Positions 1 through 12,394 of a DNA stretch of 64,000 bases are shown here, in pieces. The stretch is from Phlegmacium glaucopus. Its lineage: Eukaryota > Basidiomycota > Agaricomycetes > Agaricales > Cortinariaceae. How positions within the stretch are numbered: the first letter of the stretch is position 1; every line of letters starts with the position of its first letter. The DNA is taken from assembly GCA_015039465.1 (NCBI GenBank), contig MU130698.1, positions 166,133 through 230,132 of the forward strand. Reading direction: 5' to 3'. The position numbers and the translations under genes are program-made. Below the pieces are notes generated by a model. It was not told where the DNA came from. It was given only the letters and a program-made list of their open reading frames with translations, and ran no database searches.

Positions 1-518
1 GTTTTCACCTCTCTTACCAGTTGAAGCGAATTAACACCTTTTATAAAACAGGGGCCATCCCTTATGCAGATAATGATGATCAATGAAGAAAATTATCGAT
101 AGATAGACCTATGCCCTCAACGTCAACTGTCGAACGCCAACATCTGTCCGGGAGAAGAATCATTATATAAACCTTTGGACACCGACGCGTAACTGTCGAG
201 CGGCCGTATTGAAAGTCAGCCAAGCTTGACGAATATTTCTGGCAACGTGATCTGTTCAAGCTCCATATTTTCGTCTGTAGAGCGTATATCATAGTACCCC
301 GTAACAAGCAACAAAATCCATCCAGTATCAGAGCCAACAGAGAGGCTGGCACGAGACGAAATATAGTAACGTCGAAGATATACCACAAACGTTTCATCGC
401 GCCATCCATTGCGAAGACGACTATTCAAAGAGCAAGTCAACATCCAGACTTTGAAACTTGTTCTCGGTAACCACTTAGAAGGAGAGGATGAAAAGAAATG
501 TGATGAGTCAATCATGAT
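1..518. repeat. Downstream flank of lectin segment, copy 1
   Basis: This stretch has no credible gene. It recurs, diverged, in inverted orientation after the lectin copies at 28.6 kb (29300-29780) and 33.6 kb (33890-34380), and in the same orientation next to the copy at 55.1 kb (54590-55130). It is therefore part of a lectin-carrying dispersed segment. Short ORFs here are chance frames. Confidence 0.75.
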
Positions 519-1199
519 TCAACAATCAGGTACATCTCGGCTTTGAAGTTCGGCCGCGTTCCAGACCTGGTTCTCCCCATTGTTGCATGGGTAGGTCTGC
601 ACTTGCTCGCCATTACTAGTTGACGAATTTGGTACCTCGAGGCATAGATCTAAATTTGAGGTTAATCAGCATATGATACAATTGGAGTAGAAGGATTAGA
701 AACAGCTAGTATGATAAAGTCACCATTGGTGAAATCCCACTGCTGTTGTGGTTTTTCGTTGCATTCCAAGATCACCACTTTGTTACTGGTATCAACTGTG
801 AAAGAAAGGACAATCAGAAATTTGCACTTGAAGTGTCAAAAAGAGATGTATTGACCGTTAATAGCATCTAAACAAAATCTCACTGATAGCTCCAGGTCTA
901 CCGATCTGACGTCCGTACGTCCCTCGGAAATCAGCCATGTTTGTGCGGCGGATCCGTCGCAATCAGACCTAAAGATATAAAGGTTAAATCCCATCAGTTA
1001 TTATCGTCCTATTAACTTTTGTTCAATCAAAGTAAACCAACATCTGAACGGCTGTTCAATTCTTAAACTTGTAACCTCTCACATCCAAACATTTCGAGGA
1101 AGCCGCAGACGTAATAGGGCCATGCCAACCTTGCGCACTGGCAGATGCGATGCTAGTGACGATGAGAGAGAGGAGAGTGGCGTGGAGCATCTTCATCAT
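519..1199 (-). pseudogene. Secreted ricin-B-type lectin, copy 1, nonsense-mutated
   Basis: This has the same four-exon layout as the intact paralogue at 2368-3034: signal peptide (MMKMLHATLL start), the KCLDVRG first repeat, the AQTW and FCLDAIN second repeat, then QQQW, then a last exon with LCLEVP and NQVW. In exon 1 the glycine codon of the usual NGT motif is TGA (complement of 1056-1058), which would stop translation about 55 residues in. The remaining splice sites and later exons stay readable, so decay is recent or the stop is the only lesion. Ricin-B folds bind sugars; there is no catalytic toxin domain. The C-terminus ends in a longer tail (NAAELQ..) than copies 2 and 4, as in copy 3. 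Confidence 0.75.
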
Positions 1200-2367
1200 G
1201 ATGGTGAAAATTGGAATATGTAGTAACAAAGAGTGCTGCTGTGCAACAACTTTTCAATGCGTTATTTACACCGAGTCGCTCTGGTGCCAGATTAGATCGC
1301 GAGCTAACCCATTGGCAGATCAATTGGTGCAAGTCAAGAACGTTTCGGACTGGTTTTACGACACCCTATGAATTCAAGAATTGTGATTGGAAGATTAGTG
1401 AGATCTCGAAAGTCGACATACGGAGGTTTACTTGCTTACTTACATTGGCCAGTATTCTCGTCCTAACGAAGAATGAGTGTAGACTAGAATTAAGTACGAG
1501 TGAAAGGGGTGTGTCACAGCGTTACACACTTCTTCTAACTGCAATCGTTCGCTCAGTGCTTCGCTCTCACTTGGTTTTCGCTCCCTCCCACCGCTCCATA
1601 TAATGCAAACTCCTCTATCGCACCAATATAAATCTGACTTGAGAAGCATTTCCAACCAAAAACCAAACCTTAGCTCGCAAAATTCCCGTCCCGCCCTCGC
1701 TTACAACTTCGATTGTTATCATTGAATATTTCATCAACACATTAGTTCTAACAAGCATCAGAAATAGTTGATCTTTTGACGTATACTAGTATGCTTAGAG
1801 AACAAACTGAATACGCAAAGACAAATTCGTCACTGCTAGTTGACTGGAGAATTGGAAATTAAAGAATTTAGTTTGACGGCAAATAGGTTAGCGTACTAAA
1901 CCTCTTTTTGGCGAGTGGTTCAAGCCGGATCTTACGGTGAATAAGGACGAGGCATGATTCAATCTGACTAGATTTGATCTAGTTTTCATTGGGAATGAGA
2001 CACTTGTCATATTCGTTCAGTCAACTTGACATGGCATCGAAGATATACCAAAAACGTTTCATCGCCCTATCCATTGCGAGGACGTTGACTACTCAATGCC
2101 CAAGTCCACATTCAGACCTTGAGGACATGGACTTTGATCCTATCCACATCGTCGACGTCGCCCCAAGGCCCTCAACATGGCCTTCCATAAAACATCATCT
2201 TTCTCCAAGCATTTAAATTTTTCACAGCAGGACAACTGTTCTGACAAATAAGGCAACCAGATATCTATTAAAAGGGCTTTTTAGCTCGTTCTCAATGACT
2301 ACTTAGATAGAGGGAAAGCAAGAAAGGAGATGTGATGAGTCAATCAAGAATCAGGTATATCCCGGTT
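1200..2367. repeat. Lectin-segment flanks, no gene
   Basis: The left part (to about 1950) is the 5' flank of lectin copy 1 and resembles 3035-3480 and 55794-56160. The right part (about 2030-2367) is the 3' flank of copy 2 and resembles 54780-55130. A TATA-like sequence (complement near 1265) lies upstream of copy 1. I see no gene. Confidence 0.6.
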
Positions 2368-3034
2368 TTATTCGTACTTGCTCCAGACCTGGTTGGGGTT
2401 ACCGGTGCATTGGTAGGTCTGCACTTGCTCGCTATCCTCAGTTGACGAATAAGGTACGTCGAGGCATAGATCTAAATTTGAGGTTGTTAACCAGCATATG
2501 AATAAATCGATACAATTGGAGTAGAAGGATTATAAACAGACCCGTGAGCGCCAGTGCGATAGGGCCTCTATGGGAGAAAGTCCACTGCTGCTGTGGATTT
2601 CCGTCAGTGCATTCTCGGATCACCACTTTGTTACTGGTATCAACTGTGAAAGAAAGGATAATCAGAAATTTGCATTTGAACTGTCAAAAAGAGATGTACT
2701 GACCGTTAATAGCATCTAAACAAAATTTCGTGCCTGCCAGTCTGACTTCCGTAGTAGCGAGTCCGTTATAGTCATAAATCTGCCATTTTTGTGCGCTGGA
2801 CTCGTTGCAATCATAGCTAGAAAATAAAGATTGAATTCCATCAGTTTTAACGTGTGTTCAATCAAAGTAAACGAACATCTGAACGGCCGTTCCATCCTGA
2901 AAGTTGCTATCTCTCACATCCAAACATTTCCAGGCAGAGTTAGATATAATATTGCCAGTCCAAACTCGCGCATTGGCAAATGCGATGCTAGTGGCGATGA
3001 GAGAGAGAAGAGTAGCGTGGAGCATTCTCATCAT
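2368..3034 (-). CDS. Secreted ricin-B-type lectin, copy 2 (158 aa)
   Basis: Four exons give an uninterrupted 158-residue protein: 2877-3034, 2704-2816, 2542-2643 and 2368-2471, all with GT-AG introns of about 60-70 bp. Residues 1-22 form a signal peptide (MMRMLHATLLSLIATSIAFA), so the product should be secreted. The rest is one beta-trefoil of the ricin-B/CBM13 type, with three repeats marked by CLDVR, FCLDAIN and LCLDVP and by QxW-like motifs (AQKW, QQQW, NQVW). Family members bind galactose or GalNAc glycans; in mushrooms such lectins often have defence or developmental roles, which is inference here. The upstream Met of the MMR pair is taken as start because the signal peptide follows at once. 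A TATA-like CAGTATAAAT lies about 90 bp upstream (complement of 3121-3130). Confidence 0.82.
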
Positions 3035-4105
3035 TTGGTGATAATTGGAATGTGTAGTAACACGACCGCGTTGAGGAATTGAGGACTTGAGGGTGGTGTG
3101 CAACAACTTTTCAACATGTTATTTATACTGAGTTGCTCCGGTGCCAGATTAGATCGCGAGCCGACCCTTGGCACAAGTCAAGAACATTTCGGACTGGTTT
3201 TACGACACCTATGAATTCAGAATTGTGATACGAATACTGTATTAGTGAGATCTCATAGGTCAATAATATACGGAAGTTTACTCGCTTACTTACATTGGCG
3301 AATTCGTCACTCCGAGTACTAGTTGACTGGAAAAATGGAAACTCAAGAGTTTAGTCTGACGGCAATTATGTTAGTGTACCAAACCTTGTTTTTGGCGAGT
3401 GGTTCAAGCCCAATGAGAACCGGATCTTACCGCAGTGAATAAGAATGAGGCATCCAATCTGACCGTATTTGACTCAAATTTCGAGGAATGAGACAGTTCT
3501 CCGAGTCATAAGTTCCCACTCCGTTCCAGTCAAATTGATATGGTTAAAACGAGAACGATTAAATAATGTTGATTGACATTGGTTTGGTTTTTATGAGGCT
3601 AAGACCATCCTGCTAACTGTTTACAGGTCATTTGAAGTGTCGAGACTTGAGTCGATGTCAGACGGCTTCAGTTGAAAAGAGACGACGGGCCAGGCAGCGT
3701 TGTACACGACGTGAGCCTGTTGCTATCGATGCGAACGAGACAGAAGTGAGTGTTGACTCAGGGTGGACTCGGACATGCACCTACTCGTGCTGGAGGACAC
3801 TGTAAAAACCTGTATTAGTGCATCTAATAGACGCAAACCTTCAAATAGAGCTAGAAGAGGAATACCTTCATGGAAGCACCGATAGCAGAGCAGTTTGTTG
3901 CCAGAGAGGGAGGAGGCAAAAAGCAGGATGATGTGGCGAGTAAAAGAGACGAGGTAACTTGGGAATTTCTGATTTTCAATTGTCTGCGGGAAACCCTCTG
4001 TATCATCGCTCTTCTCATCTCTAATAGGCTCTGACCCAGTTTTGACTGGTCTTGGGGTAAATTGAACGATTTGATCAGATTTGGTCAGACGCTGGGAACG
4101 TTGGA
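3035..4105. repeat. Left arm of a long inverted duplication
   Basis: The sequence here, together with the lectin gene to its left, is repeated in inverted orientation at 27615-28642. The match runs from the lectin promoter through a landmark (CCTGCTAACTGTTTACAGG) to about 4105. The minus-strand frame ending at 3723 with the tail MSESTLSQHSLLSRSHR is also kept at the other arm (near 27930-27979). It may be the end of a real but unrecognised gene; upstream of that tail the two copies differ by frameshifts. Confidence 0.75.
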
Positions 4106-5988
4106 GCTCAAGACGTTCAATATTCTTCAAGTTCCCGCACGTTGGCTGGAGTGCCAAAACCTTACTCAGCCGCTTACTCAACGCTTTTGTACTTTTGTCA
4201 CAACCTCCATGACATCTCCAAGAGCGCCTTGCTGCAATACCCAAACATCTCAACCCGAAGGCAGAGTAGCTTATATCTTGCTTATATCCAACGTATAAAT
4301 GCATAAAACTATTGTTGAACGCAACAAAAGGGTGAGTTCTTAGACAGAGTAACGTCGGTTGAACTCGACAGGCTTTCGACACAACCTCCCGGCCCAGCCA
4401 TCCTTCTAGCCAATTCTATGGGTGGTCTCTTAGCTGAATGACACAAACAAGTCAAGATCGTTGATGAGAAAGTTACGGATGATTGGGAAGAATACAAGAA
4501 GCGTTCGGAACGCGCGGTGGCTCGATTCAAGTTCTCGTATGACCATCTGCTGATTCCAATGAAAATCATAATTTACCAGTGCATCCAGCCTCAAATTCGA
4601 ATTCTTCCTTGAAGGTTTCCCCACCACAAAGCATATATATGTCAATGAACTCGTCCTCTTGAGCATCATTTCCAGACTCTATCCCTCGTTTAAATTCACC
4701 ATCACTATTAGTAGATCATGCGTTTTTATAGATCGCGAAAGACTCCGATGCTCCTATCGTCCGCGGGCTTCGCACGCACGCCGACGACCCTTTGCCTGCT
4801 GGTAAACGTTGGGCAGTCGAACATTTCCAATGTGGTATCTCCATATTTGATCCTCACGCTACATCCACCTCCTAGAGTGGCAAGGCGGCTTATGGGCCAA
4901 TCATTGGATTCTGACTGTACCACACCCCGTTCAAAAACAACCTGCGTCTGATGCAATGCAAACATCAAAAGAAATACTTCTCGACAACGACAAAGCCTTG
5001 CTTTTGAACGGCATATTTTCCTCAGGCGTTGGTGATGTTGGACTAATATTTTCTGAAGGACGAGGAGTCGCACCAATCTTCCAACCCCTCAATACAGAGC
5101 CCATCTTCCTACCAGTAGAAGGTCACATATCGCACATGACTGACGCCTTAGAATATCGCCAAAAACTCAAAGACAAAACAATTATGAGAAAACTCAGGGA
5201 CTCAAATCAGGGAAGCACTTTTTGTCCTCCCAAACTGACTCGGTCAAGTTCTAGGCAGAATGAGCAAATGGGAACAAGTCTTAATAGGAGGCGTCGAAGG
5301 TGAGGTTGCTGCGCACACTGGGTTATTCGTCATGATCAAGCAGGATCTTCAATTCAACATCTTTCCTCAAATCTTGACAAGTTCTCGCACCAACCTAAAA
5401 CTCTAGCCTTCACCCGTTTCACCAATCCTTCATAGTCAAGATTTTGATCCAGTATGAGTAACTTCAAGGTAGTTGACTCGGACTTGCAGCATGTAACAAA
5501 CCCATCAACCACTACGAGTGTATATATGCCTGGACCCCTTAGAACAACAAGAATAAACCTCAAAGCTATCTGCGAAATGGTATTAGGCAGTACAAGTTAT
5601 GTAAATTATCGACGTGCAATGACCATAAGTTAACGGTCCCTAGACCGGTGACCGATCCCTCTGAGAGGTGATGCCAAATGTTCTCCATCATCTGTGACAC
5701 CTCATTCAACGGCTGGTTACGAGTCTAAACGGTCCCAGGAGGGCAGCATAAAGTCGACCTTGATACTATGAGATACTATACCGACGCGTCATAATACATA
5801 TAAGACCGTCCTTCTATGGTTTCAGACATCGGAAATCTTTGATGAATATGTATCTCATGACTATGCCACTTTGCCACTCAAATTTATCATCAAAAATCTA
5901 GCTATAGCATAGACCGATGGCGTCCCTTCTAAAAGGGAATATCTGAGTTTGAATTACTCGGAAATTCATTCTCAATTAGCGCGCGCAT
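4106..5988. other. Region without recognisable genes
   Basis: Only short, overlapping frames on both strands are seen (for example 4956-5303 plus and 4726-5076 minus), without signal peptides, domains or coherent splice patterns. The stretch 5909-5988 is related to 8027-8120. No function is proposed. Confidence 0.5.
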
Positions 5989-5996
5989 GTACTGTA

Positions 5997-6772
5997 AGGA
6001 CCCCGGGCAATGCCAGAAAATGCCAGATCCCGAAAATGGGGTTTCTGTCCGGACACAATTTGGCTGTTTTTGTCCGGATGGCACCTGGCCTCCTCCCAAA
6101 ATTTTGGTTTTTGTCCGGGTATCGGGATCTGGCCATTTTTTGGCTGAAATTTGTCCAGATTGACAGACCAAGCCTCCTAGGTGCCAAAAAATCATTTCTG
6201 GCGCTTGGAAAACTCTCAGAAGGTCATCTACGTGAAAATATAGTTGATTAACTAAATTTTGTATCGAAACTCACAACAAACTCACAATGACCCCCACCAC
6301 CATCCTTGAGAAATCCGCGCTTTCGAGAGAGCTTACCTTTAGTTCTTTCTTGCTGCCTTGAAGTACTCAGAACCGGGCCATATCAAGTGCTAATAATTCA
6401 ACAGAGGGCCCCGGAATCACGAACTTTGGTGTCAAGCAAAGATAAAAATTGAAAAGGGGGAATAGTGAGAAATTGTACCAGGATTCACCGTGAAATTTAC
6501 AATCAACCGACAAAAAGGTATTTAAAAATAGTGCTGGTGGGAAGTTATACAAATTATCCAAGATTATATAATTTATATTATCCATTGCGCCATTATAGTC
6601 CGGATAACGGATCTGGCAATTGACTTCGAGGCCAAATTTGTCCAGATTGAGACTCTGGCCTTCTCCGTTTTTTGGCCAATTTTTGTCCGAATTGGACCTG
6701 GCCTAAACGTCAAAATGTATCAAATCTTGTCCGGATAGGGATCTGGCATTTTCTGGTATTGCCCGGGGTCCT
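5997..6772. mobile_element. MITE, 776 bp, with 8 bp target duplication
   Basis: The ends are inverted repeats of about 35 bp, starting AGGACCCCGGGCAAT and differing at one position. The element is flanked by perfect direct 8 bp repeats GTACTGTA at 5989-5996 and 6773-6780. The interior has several degenerate copies of a motif built around TTGTCCGGAT..CTGGCC near both ends, typical subterminal repeats. There is no transposase ORF, so it is non-autonomous. An 8 bp duplication fits hAT-like or P-like transposases; the family is inference. A related unoccupied sequence lies at 8027-8200. Confidence 0.88.
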
Positions 6773-6780
6773 GTACTGTA

Positions 6781-8349
6781 CGACCTACCAAAATAGCCCC
6801 AGCAACTGCCGAGTTATTCAAACCTCAGCGCTCAGCTGTAAACGCTTATGGAAAGTCATCTAATTTTACATGCATTCCATAAAGGACGATCTCGGACCCT
6901 ATCTCCGACGTATTGACGTATCTACAAGCTCCTTGATCGGCAAACATCTATACTAGTATTAACCCACACCTTCCTCCGTATATGCCTGGGATAAAGATCA
7001 CGAAAAGGTATGGGTACAAGCATTATGAGTTAAGAGACTGGTAACTGTATTTTCAACACCATAGTTCTATATTGATGTTTACATGGTTTTACCTAGCTCT
7101 GGAGAAAGGCTGTGGGGGTGAGACGTGTTGGGAAGAGCATCTTGTCAAAGTCAGATATCCCGTCGACCTACCAATACTTATCTCACAAGTCCACCATTGT
7201 CTTTGACAAAAAAGACTGACCGAGGTGACCGACAGGAATCATTGATATCATCACAGTTCCTTCTAAGCATCTTTCCAGGGCTGTGAAAGGCTTCGATTTC
7301 ACACATAAGTAGGATTTTCACACATAAGCAGGAATTGAAAGTATGCCTTGAACCACTCAAGAGGGCCCACAACAACGGCAAGAAAGAAATGAAGGGAGGC
7401 ACAAATGCAGTCCCCACTGTCGGGAACTTGAATGAAGCCTCTTCCAAAAATTTCGGGGGAGATAACAATGGAAGAATAATTTGATCGTCGTCGATATCAC
7501 TGCCAGTGAGAGTGATCTGTTGTCATATACAGTTGATTGAACTCTATTAACCCGTGGATGCCTGAGGCTATTTTGGTGTAAAATTATGATTCGGTAGCGA
7601 AAGGTACGAGTACTAGTTAAGAGAGTTTCAACTATATTTTTACTATCAGAGCTCGTCAACCTCTCTTGCACAGGTTTTAATTTCCGCAGGTTCCAGTGAC
7701 AATACCCACATATATCCACCTAGAAATTGACAGGATGGCGGTGTATATAGCTCAAAAACTCTGAACTGAATTGGACATGTGCACAAAGCTTTGAATTTCT
7801 GATGGGCCTTCTACAAGGTTTCGTTAATATAGTACTAATGTTGTACCGCAGTAAGATGAAAATTCCACCCTTTTCCGAGTCCTTCTTCACCAGAAGGTGT
7901 ATTTTTTCCATACTTTTTCTCACTGTCAAAAAAGTTCAAATTCTCGCAGCGGTTCATTGAATCATCATTTCCAAAAACTTGAAACTAGAAACTTGTAGTC
8001 CTTCCACAGGAGTTAACTAAGTGCATAGACCGATGATCAGCCCCTTTTAAAAGAGGAAGTTTACATTTGGATTCCTCGACACAAGGACCAAATATCAGAG
8101 TTTAAAATTTCGTTGTGGAAGCGCGTGTAGTATACTGTAACTGCGTACGAGAGGTTATTTAAAAATAGACGGCACATTATTCAAACTCAGATAAAGTTCC
8201 ACATTCACCAATACTCGTCGACCTTATCTCTGACTCCACTGACTGGCGGCAATCATTGACACTGGCACTGGCATTAATTAGCGCACAGCCTTGGAATTTC
8301 CTTCTATCTTTACAAGGCTGTATAATATATAATGGCCTACAAAGGTTGT
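6781..8349. other. Gene-poor region; includes MITE empty-site relative
   Basis: No convincing gene. Minus-strand frames at 7178-7929 are short and lack recognisable features. Positions 8027-8200 resemble the sequence on both sides of the MITE at 5997-6772, with AGTATACTGTA at 8129-8139 where the element would sit. Confidence 0.5.
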
Positions 8350-10257
8350 ATGTCTTCGCCTAACTGCATGTGTGCTTAGAATGAGTAGGTAGTTTCCAGC
8401 TCTCTTATGGGTCACTGGCTTACAGGAAGGTTCTCATAGAATCTCTCCAACAATTCGTTTTATTCGTCATCGTCCTTCTCGCCTTTTGGCCGACCTCAGT
8501 CATTGGACAAACGGACTTCAGCAATTGCATTGTTGAGGTGCGGAGCGGCAAACATGGGCTCGTAGGTGGCACAGACAGCCACGGACGTCACGTAAACGTG
8601 TCTGATGCCACGGGTGTCACCTATGACTTCTGCATCCAGGCGTGTGGGGGTGACCAAGAGCCTTTCAGTTGGACCGTATTCTCACAGCAGTTCGCATCAT
8701 GGCTACTTCCCTGGCTTGCTTTGGTATCCCAGCTCCCATTTGGTGCCAACGATAAACTAGACAACCTACATTCCGTGATACTGACACTCGGTTCGCCTAC
8801 ATTGGCTGCGTATTCACTGGCTCTAACCGTCTTGAATGGGCGCTGGGTTGCACGGTGTTTTGCACAGTACACCTATCCCAACGTTCGAAACGCCATTCGC
8901 ATTCTCAGTAGCCTGCAACAGTCACCTCTCGAAATTGAGACAAAGGATGGGCTTCTTGCGTCTCTTGTCATCCTTCCTCAAAACGACGAGTGGTGGAGCG
9001 AGCTTGTTGTGTGGATGAATTACACTCACACGTGGTCTATATCTGCCGTCAATAACATTGCATGGGTTGTCATCGCGTACATCTTTACCCTCGTCGACTC
9101 CTTCACAGTAGGCGTAACAAACTTCATCAATTCCAACGGCCAAGCCGTAGGTTCACTTTGGCTATGGCTTCTTCCCATTGTCATAGGATGGCTACAAATC
9201 TCCCCGAAGTGCGACTCGGCCCGTCTGAGCTGTGCCGTCGAACGCGCAAATAAGATAGCCTATGTCGCCACGGATGACGGAGACATTGTCCTCGTGAAGG
9301 ACGCGAAAACCGAAGCACGAGCTATCAAGCTTACCATCACGGAGGTAGACCACTTGCGTCGGGATGAGAAGTGTACATCACCAATCTTCAATTACGCAAG
9401 ATTCTTCCCCTGGGTGCAGGCAGTTGAGAAGGTGTCTGAGGCTTTCAAGTCTGCGTCCGAGCATTACCAAGAACACGAGTCAGTCGACCCTTCTAAGAAG
9501 TGGCGCACCATGGCAGGTGGTGAACCTCACGAAAGCAGTCGTGTGGGCAACAAGACACAGGTCATAGACTATTGTGCGCCACTATACAATTGGCGACATT
9601 GTACTCGTTGGAGACGCCGATTGGAGGTTATGTACAGGATGTTTATTGCGTCCGCCCTTGCGTTAATGTTGCAGTGGGGTACTGCTGGTGCTGCAATTAT
9701 GGATGTTTGGTTTACGCCCACAAAAGGTGAGTAGGACATGGCAATTCTCTCCTTTACCTCTCTTATTCATTTCTTTGATCGCTCTCACAGGACTCGGCTG
9801 TCGTTCTGCTGCATACCTTCTCTACGCAGTGCTCTCCACCCTCGTCTGGATGCTACTAGTCACCTCCAGTATCCTAACCCACTACTACACTATCACAACT
9901 CCCGGGCCACGTGCACGCCGCCACAATGGCTCTACCGCCTATCGCTGGTCTACACGGGCAGCCAAGCACTTCTCAATATTTTTTCGCTGTCTTGGGAAGG
10001 TCATCGCCGCTTTCAACTCAATCTTGGTAGTCCTCACATGCCTATTCCAATTCGGCAACTTCTTTAACAGATGTTATTGCAATAGCAGCGTCTTCGGGCT
10101 GCGGGGCCGCGCGTATAATGTCATTATATTGTCGCTGGACGAAATTATAAGCTTAAGGAGTGTCTGGCTTGGGGGTGTGAGTCTGGCGGCTGGGAGTGCC
10201 GTCCTTTTCCTCCTTTTCGTCAATGTCTATATCGATCCGGCTCTTCCTGAATCCTGA
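8350..10257 (+). CDS. Multi-pass membrane protein, unrecognised family (595 aa)
   Basis: Proposed exons are 8350-8369, 8426-9726 and 9791-10257. The second intron (GTGAGT..CACAG) is clear; the first (GTGTGC..TTACAG, 56 bp) is chosen to supply an ATG, because the open frame continues upstream of 8538 through a hydrophobic segment up to the acceptor at 8425. About nine hydrophobic stretches are visible: FVLFVIVLLAFWP near the N-terminus, WLLPWLALVSQL, an LTLGSPTLAAYSLALTV segment, IAWVVIAYIFTLVDSF, LWLWLLPIVIGWL, FIASALALML and three after the second intron. A soluble loop of about 170 residues (from KCDSARLSCAVERANK on) separates segments five and six. I recognise no transporter or enzyme motif. 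The early segment could be a signal peptide ending in SVIGQT. Confidence 0.72.
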
Positions 10258-10499
10258 TTGATCACGATACATATCTTTTTTTACATCTCTTGAACTATTT
10301 CCCTTTCCGAACTCTCCTTTTATAATGATCCCAATTGTTGTATGTATATAAGTCGAAGTACCTTCGGTTTGTCAGCAAAATACATGTGGTTCTTGTATGA
10401 CGGGTTCATTGAGTGCAAAGGTTCTCGTCGGAGCTGACTAAATTGTACATTTTAACCCTACATTACTGTGTGCGTAGGTGACCCTACCAGCCAATCTCA
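10258..10499. other. Intergenic, 3' region of membrane protein gene
   Basis: AT-rich sequence follows the stop codon. No feature can be assigned. Confidence 0.4.
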
Positions 10500-10865
10500 A
10501 TGTCAATGCCTTCAAAGCAAAAAAGCGTTGCAGAGCTACCTTCCTATATTCCAGACTCCATCCCGGAGTCCAGCCGGTGTGGCCCGGATTACACATGGTA
10601 TTTGGTAAGCGTTGGAGAACAACTTGCACCATACAAGGATTCTGATACTACCTTCCTAAGTCGAGACGCTGGCTTCACCTGGCAAGAAGACGCCCCACCT
10701 CTGAGAATTCGGTGATTTTGGATCGGTTGTAGTGATGGCTAACGATGAGAAACCGACGGACTTGGCGAGAATATCACTTCACGCAGGAGAAAATGAGAGT
10801 GCTCAGTGAACTCTATCGTTACGGTTCCTTCTGAGACAAGTCGCAAGTTTATCTTGTTTGGGAAT
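10500..10865 (+). pseudogene. Relic of Vps10/sortilin sorting receptor
   Basis: Pieces of the Vps10 beta-propeller can be read in shifting frames: VGEQLAPYKDSDTTFLSRD, then AGFTW (an Asp-box-like bladed repeat), EFGDFGSVVVMANDEKPTD, a WREYHFTQEKMRV stretch and finally VNSIVTVPSETSRKFILFG. A single extra C in the run near 10691 shifts the frame, and the next Trp codon of the family reads TGA. The part between PTD and WREY is shortened. Vps10 proteins are long Golgi receptors of about 1,500 residues; only about 110 residues are represented here, so this is a fragment and not a gene. Confidence 0.7.
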
Positions 10866-10904
10866 ATAGCTTACCAGTCGATGGGATGACATGATCCAGA
10901 CAAA

Positions 10905-11850
10905 TCATATGTTGTGGATACGCCACGATGGGCTTTAGATGCGATGGGGGCAGGTATGTTATTGTTGTTATAGCTTCAAAATATATCAGCTGAAAATAAA
11001 TTATAGCCAGTTTTGACTACCAGTTTGAATCCATGGACGGCGGGAACAACGAACTTGGTCAAGTCTATGCAGATTTATTGTAGATCATTGGTAATATTAA
11101 CGACGTGCTCATGAACACAAGGTTGGGTGTATTTGGCAAATTCACGGCCAGCCCCATGCTTAAACAAGCCCCAGCTGAAATTCTTTTACTGAACGGTTAA
11201 CGGATATGGCTCCCAACCCAGACTTGAACTACTCCGCCATGGATCTGCGGTCTTCTGCGGTAGCAACAAAGGTTGCAAAGTCATTTGTTGATACTAAAAC
11301 GGAAGCTGAAATGGCAGGAAAGCAAGGCAGTCGCGATACCTTGAGCCTGTTAGGTGGGTCTTATCCTAGAACCGCGTATAACTCTCACCAAACGGTACCG
11401 AAAACATAGTTCGTTCAAACTTATCTGAAGAAGCAAAGACTTGTATCAACAAGGAAGAAATGATGCCTCAAATGCGGTATGTTTTTGACTTGTGACACAG
11501 TCATACATTTCTGCTGACTTTGACGATGATAGGACCATTCTTATCGATGGATATGATACTACGGCGACTACATTATCCTGGACACTTCTAGAAATCGTAC
11601 GACGTCCTGAAATGCAGCCCAGACCCCGTGACGAAATTCGAGACATGGAGCGAAAAATTAATGAGTTTAGCGCAAATGATTTTGAGAATATGCCGTATCC
11701 TACAGCCGTCATCAAGGTCAGCCTAAATTCAAATACTCGGTACTTAATATTGTCTTACCTTTAAACCAGGACCCTCATTGGTTTATCAGCTTGGCCGTAA
11801 AACTAGTAATTTCATTCTGACAAAGTATCGACTTATATTGGAGATGGCCA
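10905..11850 (+). pseudogene. Cytochrome P450 relic
   Basis: Exons of a basidiomycete P450 are readable: DTPRWALDAMG then, after an intron, ASFDYQFESMDGGNNELG; SSAVATKVAKSFVDTKTEA; SNLSEEAKTCINKEEMM; and the I-helix exon with DGYDTTATTLSW (oxygen-binding motif) and VRRPEMQPR. Introns between the later exons keep GT-AG ends. There is an in-frame TAG after QVYADLL (near 11082), the piece before VYQLGRK is lost, and nothing resembling the heme-binding Cys loop follows. The gene is cut to its middle third. Confidence 0.75.
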
Positions 11851-12394
11851 CGAACATGCACTGGTTTTGGAATGCGAAGGAAGATAGACGACCATGGAAT
11901 GACAGTTGGCGAATATGCTGTGATGCATGGCGACAGCAAGATTGCAAAGGGAAAAATTAAGGACATGGCTGCTTTCAGTCAGTGGACCTCGGTGTCTGTC
12001 ATCCCAAGAGCGGTGTGGCATTGTCCTTTGAAAATTATTGAGTTTCTCGTCCATATTTTGTTGTATTTTGTTGAGATATATGTAACACATTCAACATAAC
12101 TTGAAGCTTGAACGTTGAACAGGAAAGGCACCGACCTTACTTAGACCTGGGGTTTGCGTGGTGTAAGTATAAATTATGTGATGCCCATACTAGTACCAGC
12201 GCGTCCCAATACTTGGTACGATTTGGCTTTGCGGTTTGTTGTACTCCAGTCATTCATACCTTTCAGCTTTGAATTCATTGTGTTGATAGGATCCTTGGTT
12301 ATTTTGGCGCCTGAAACATTGTTAACGCTCGTCGCTACTGAATTTGGGAAATGGTCGCAAAAACCAATGATATATTTCATAACACATAGTATGT
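11851..12394. other. Unexplained sequence between P450 relic and kinase
   Basis: A plus-strand frame from 12154 reads a hydrophobic stretch (ALRFVVLQSFIPFSFEF..) that could be a membrane segment of another eroded gene. I cannot identify it. The frame continues antisense into the kinase gene, which is not meaningful. Confidence 0.35.

Noticed and set aside
519..3034. Ricin-like toxin gene
   Set aside because: Only the sugar-binding trefoil is present; there is no ribosome-inactivating chain.
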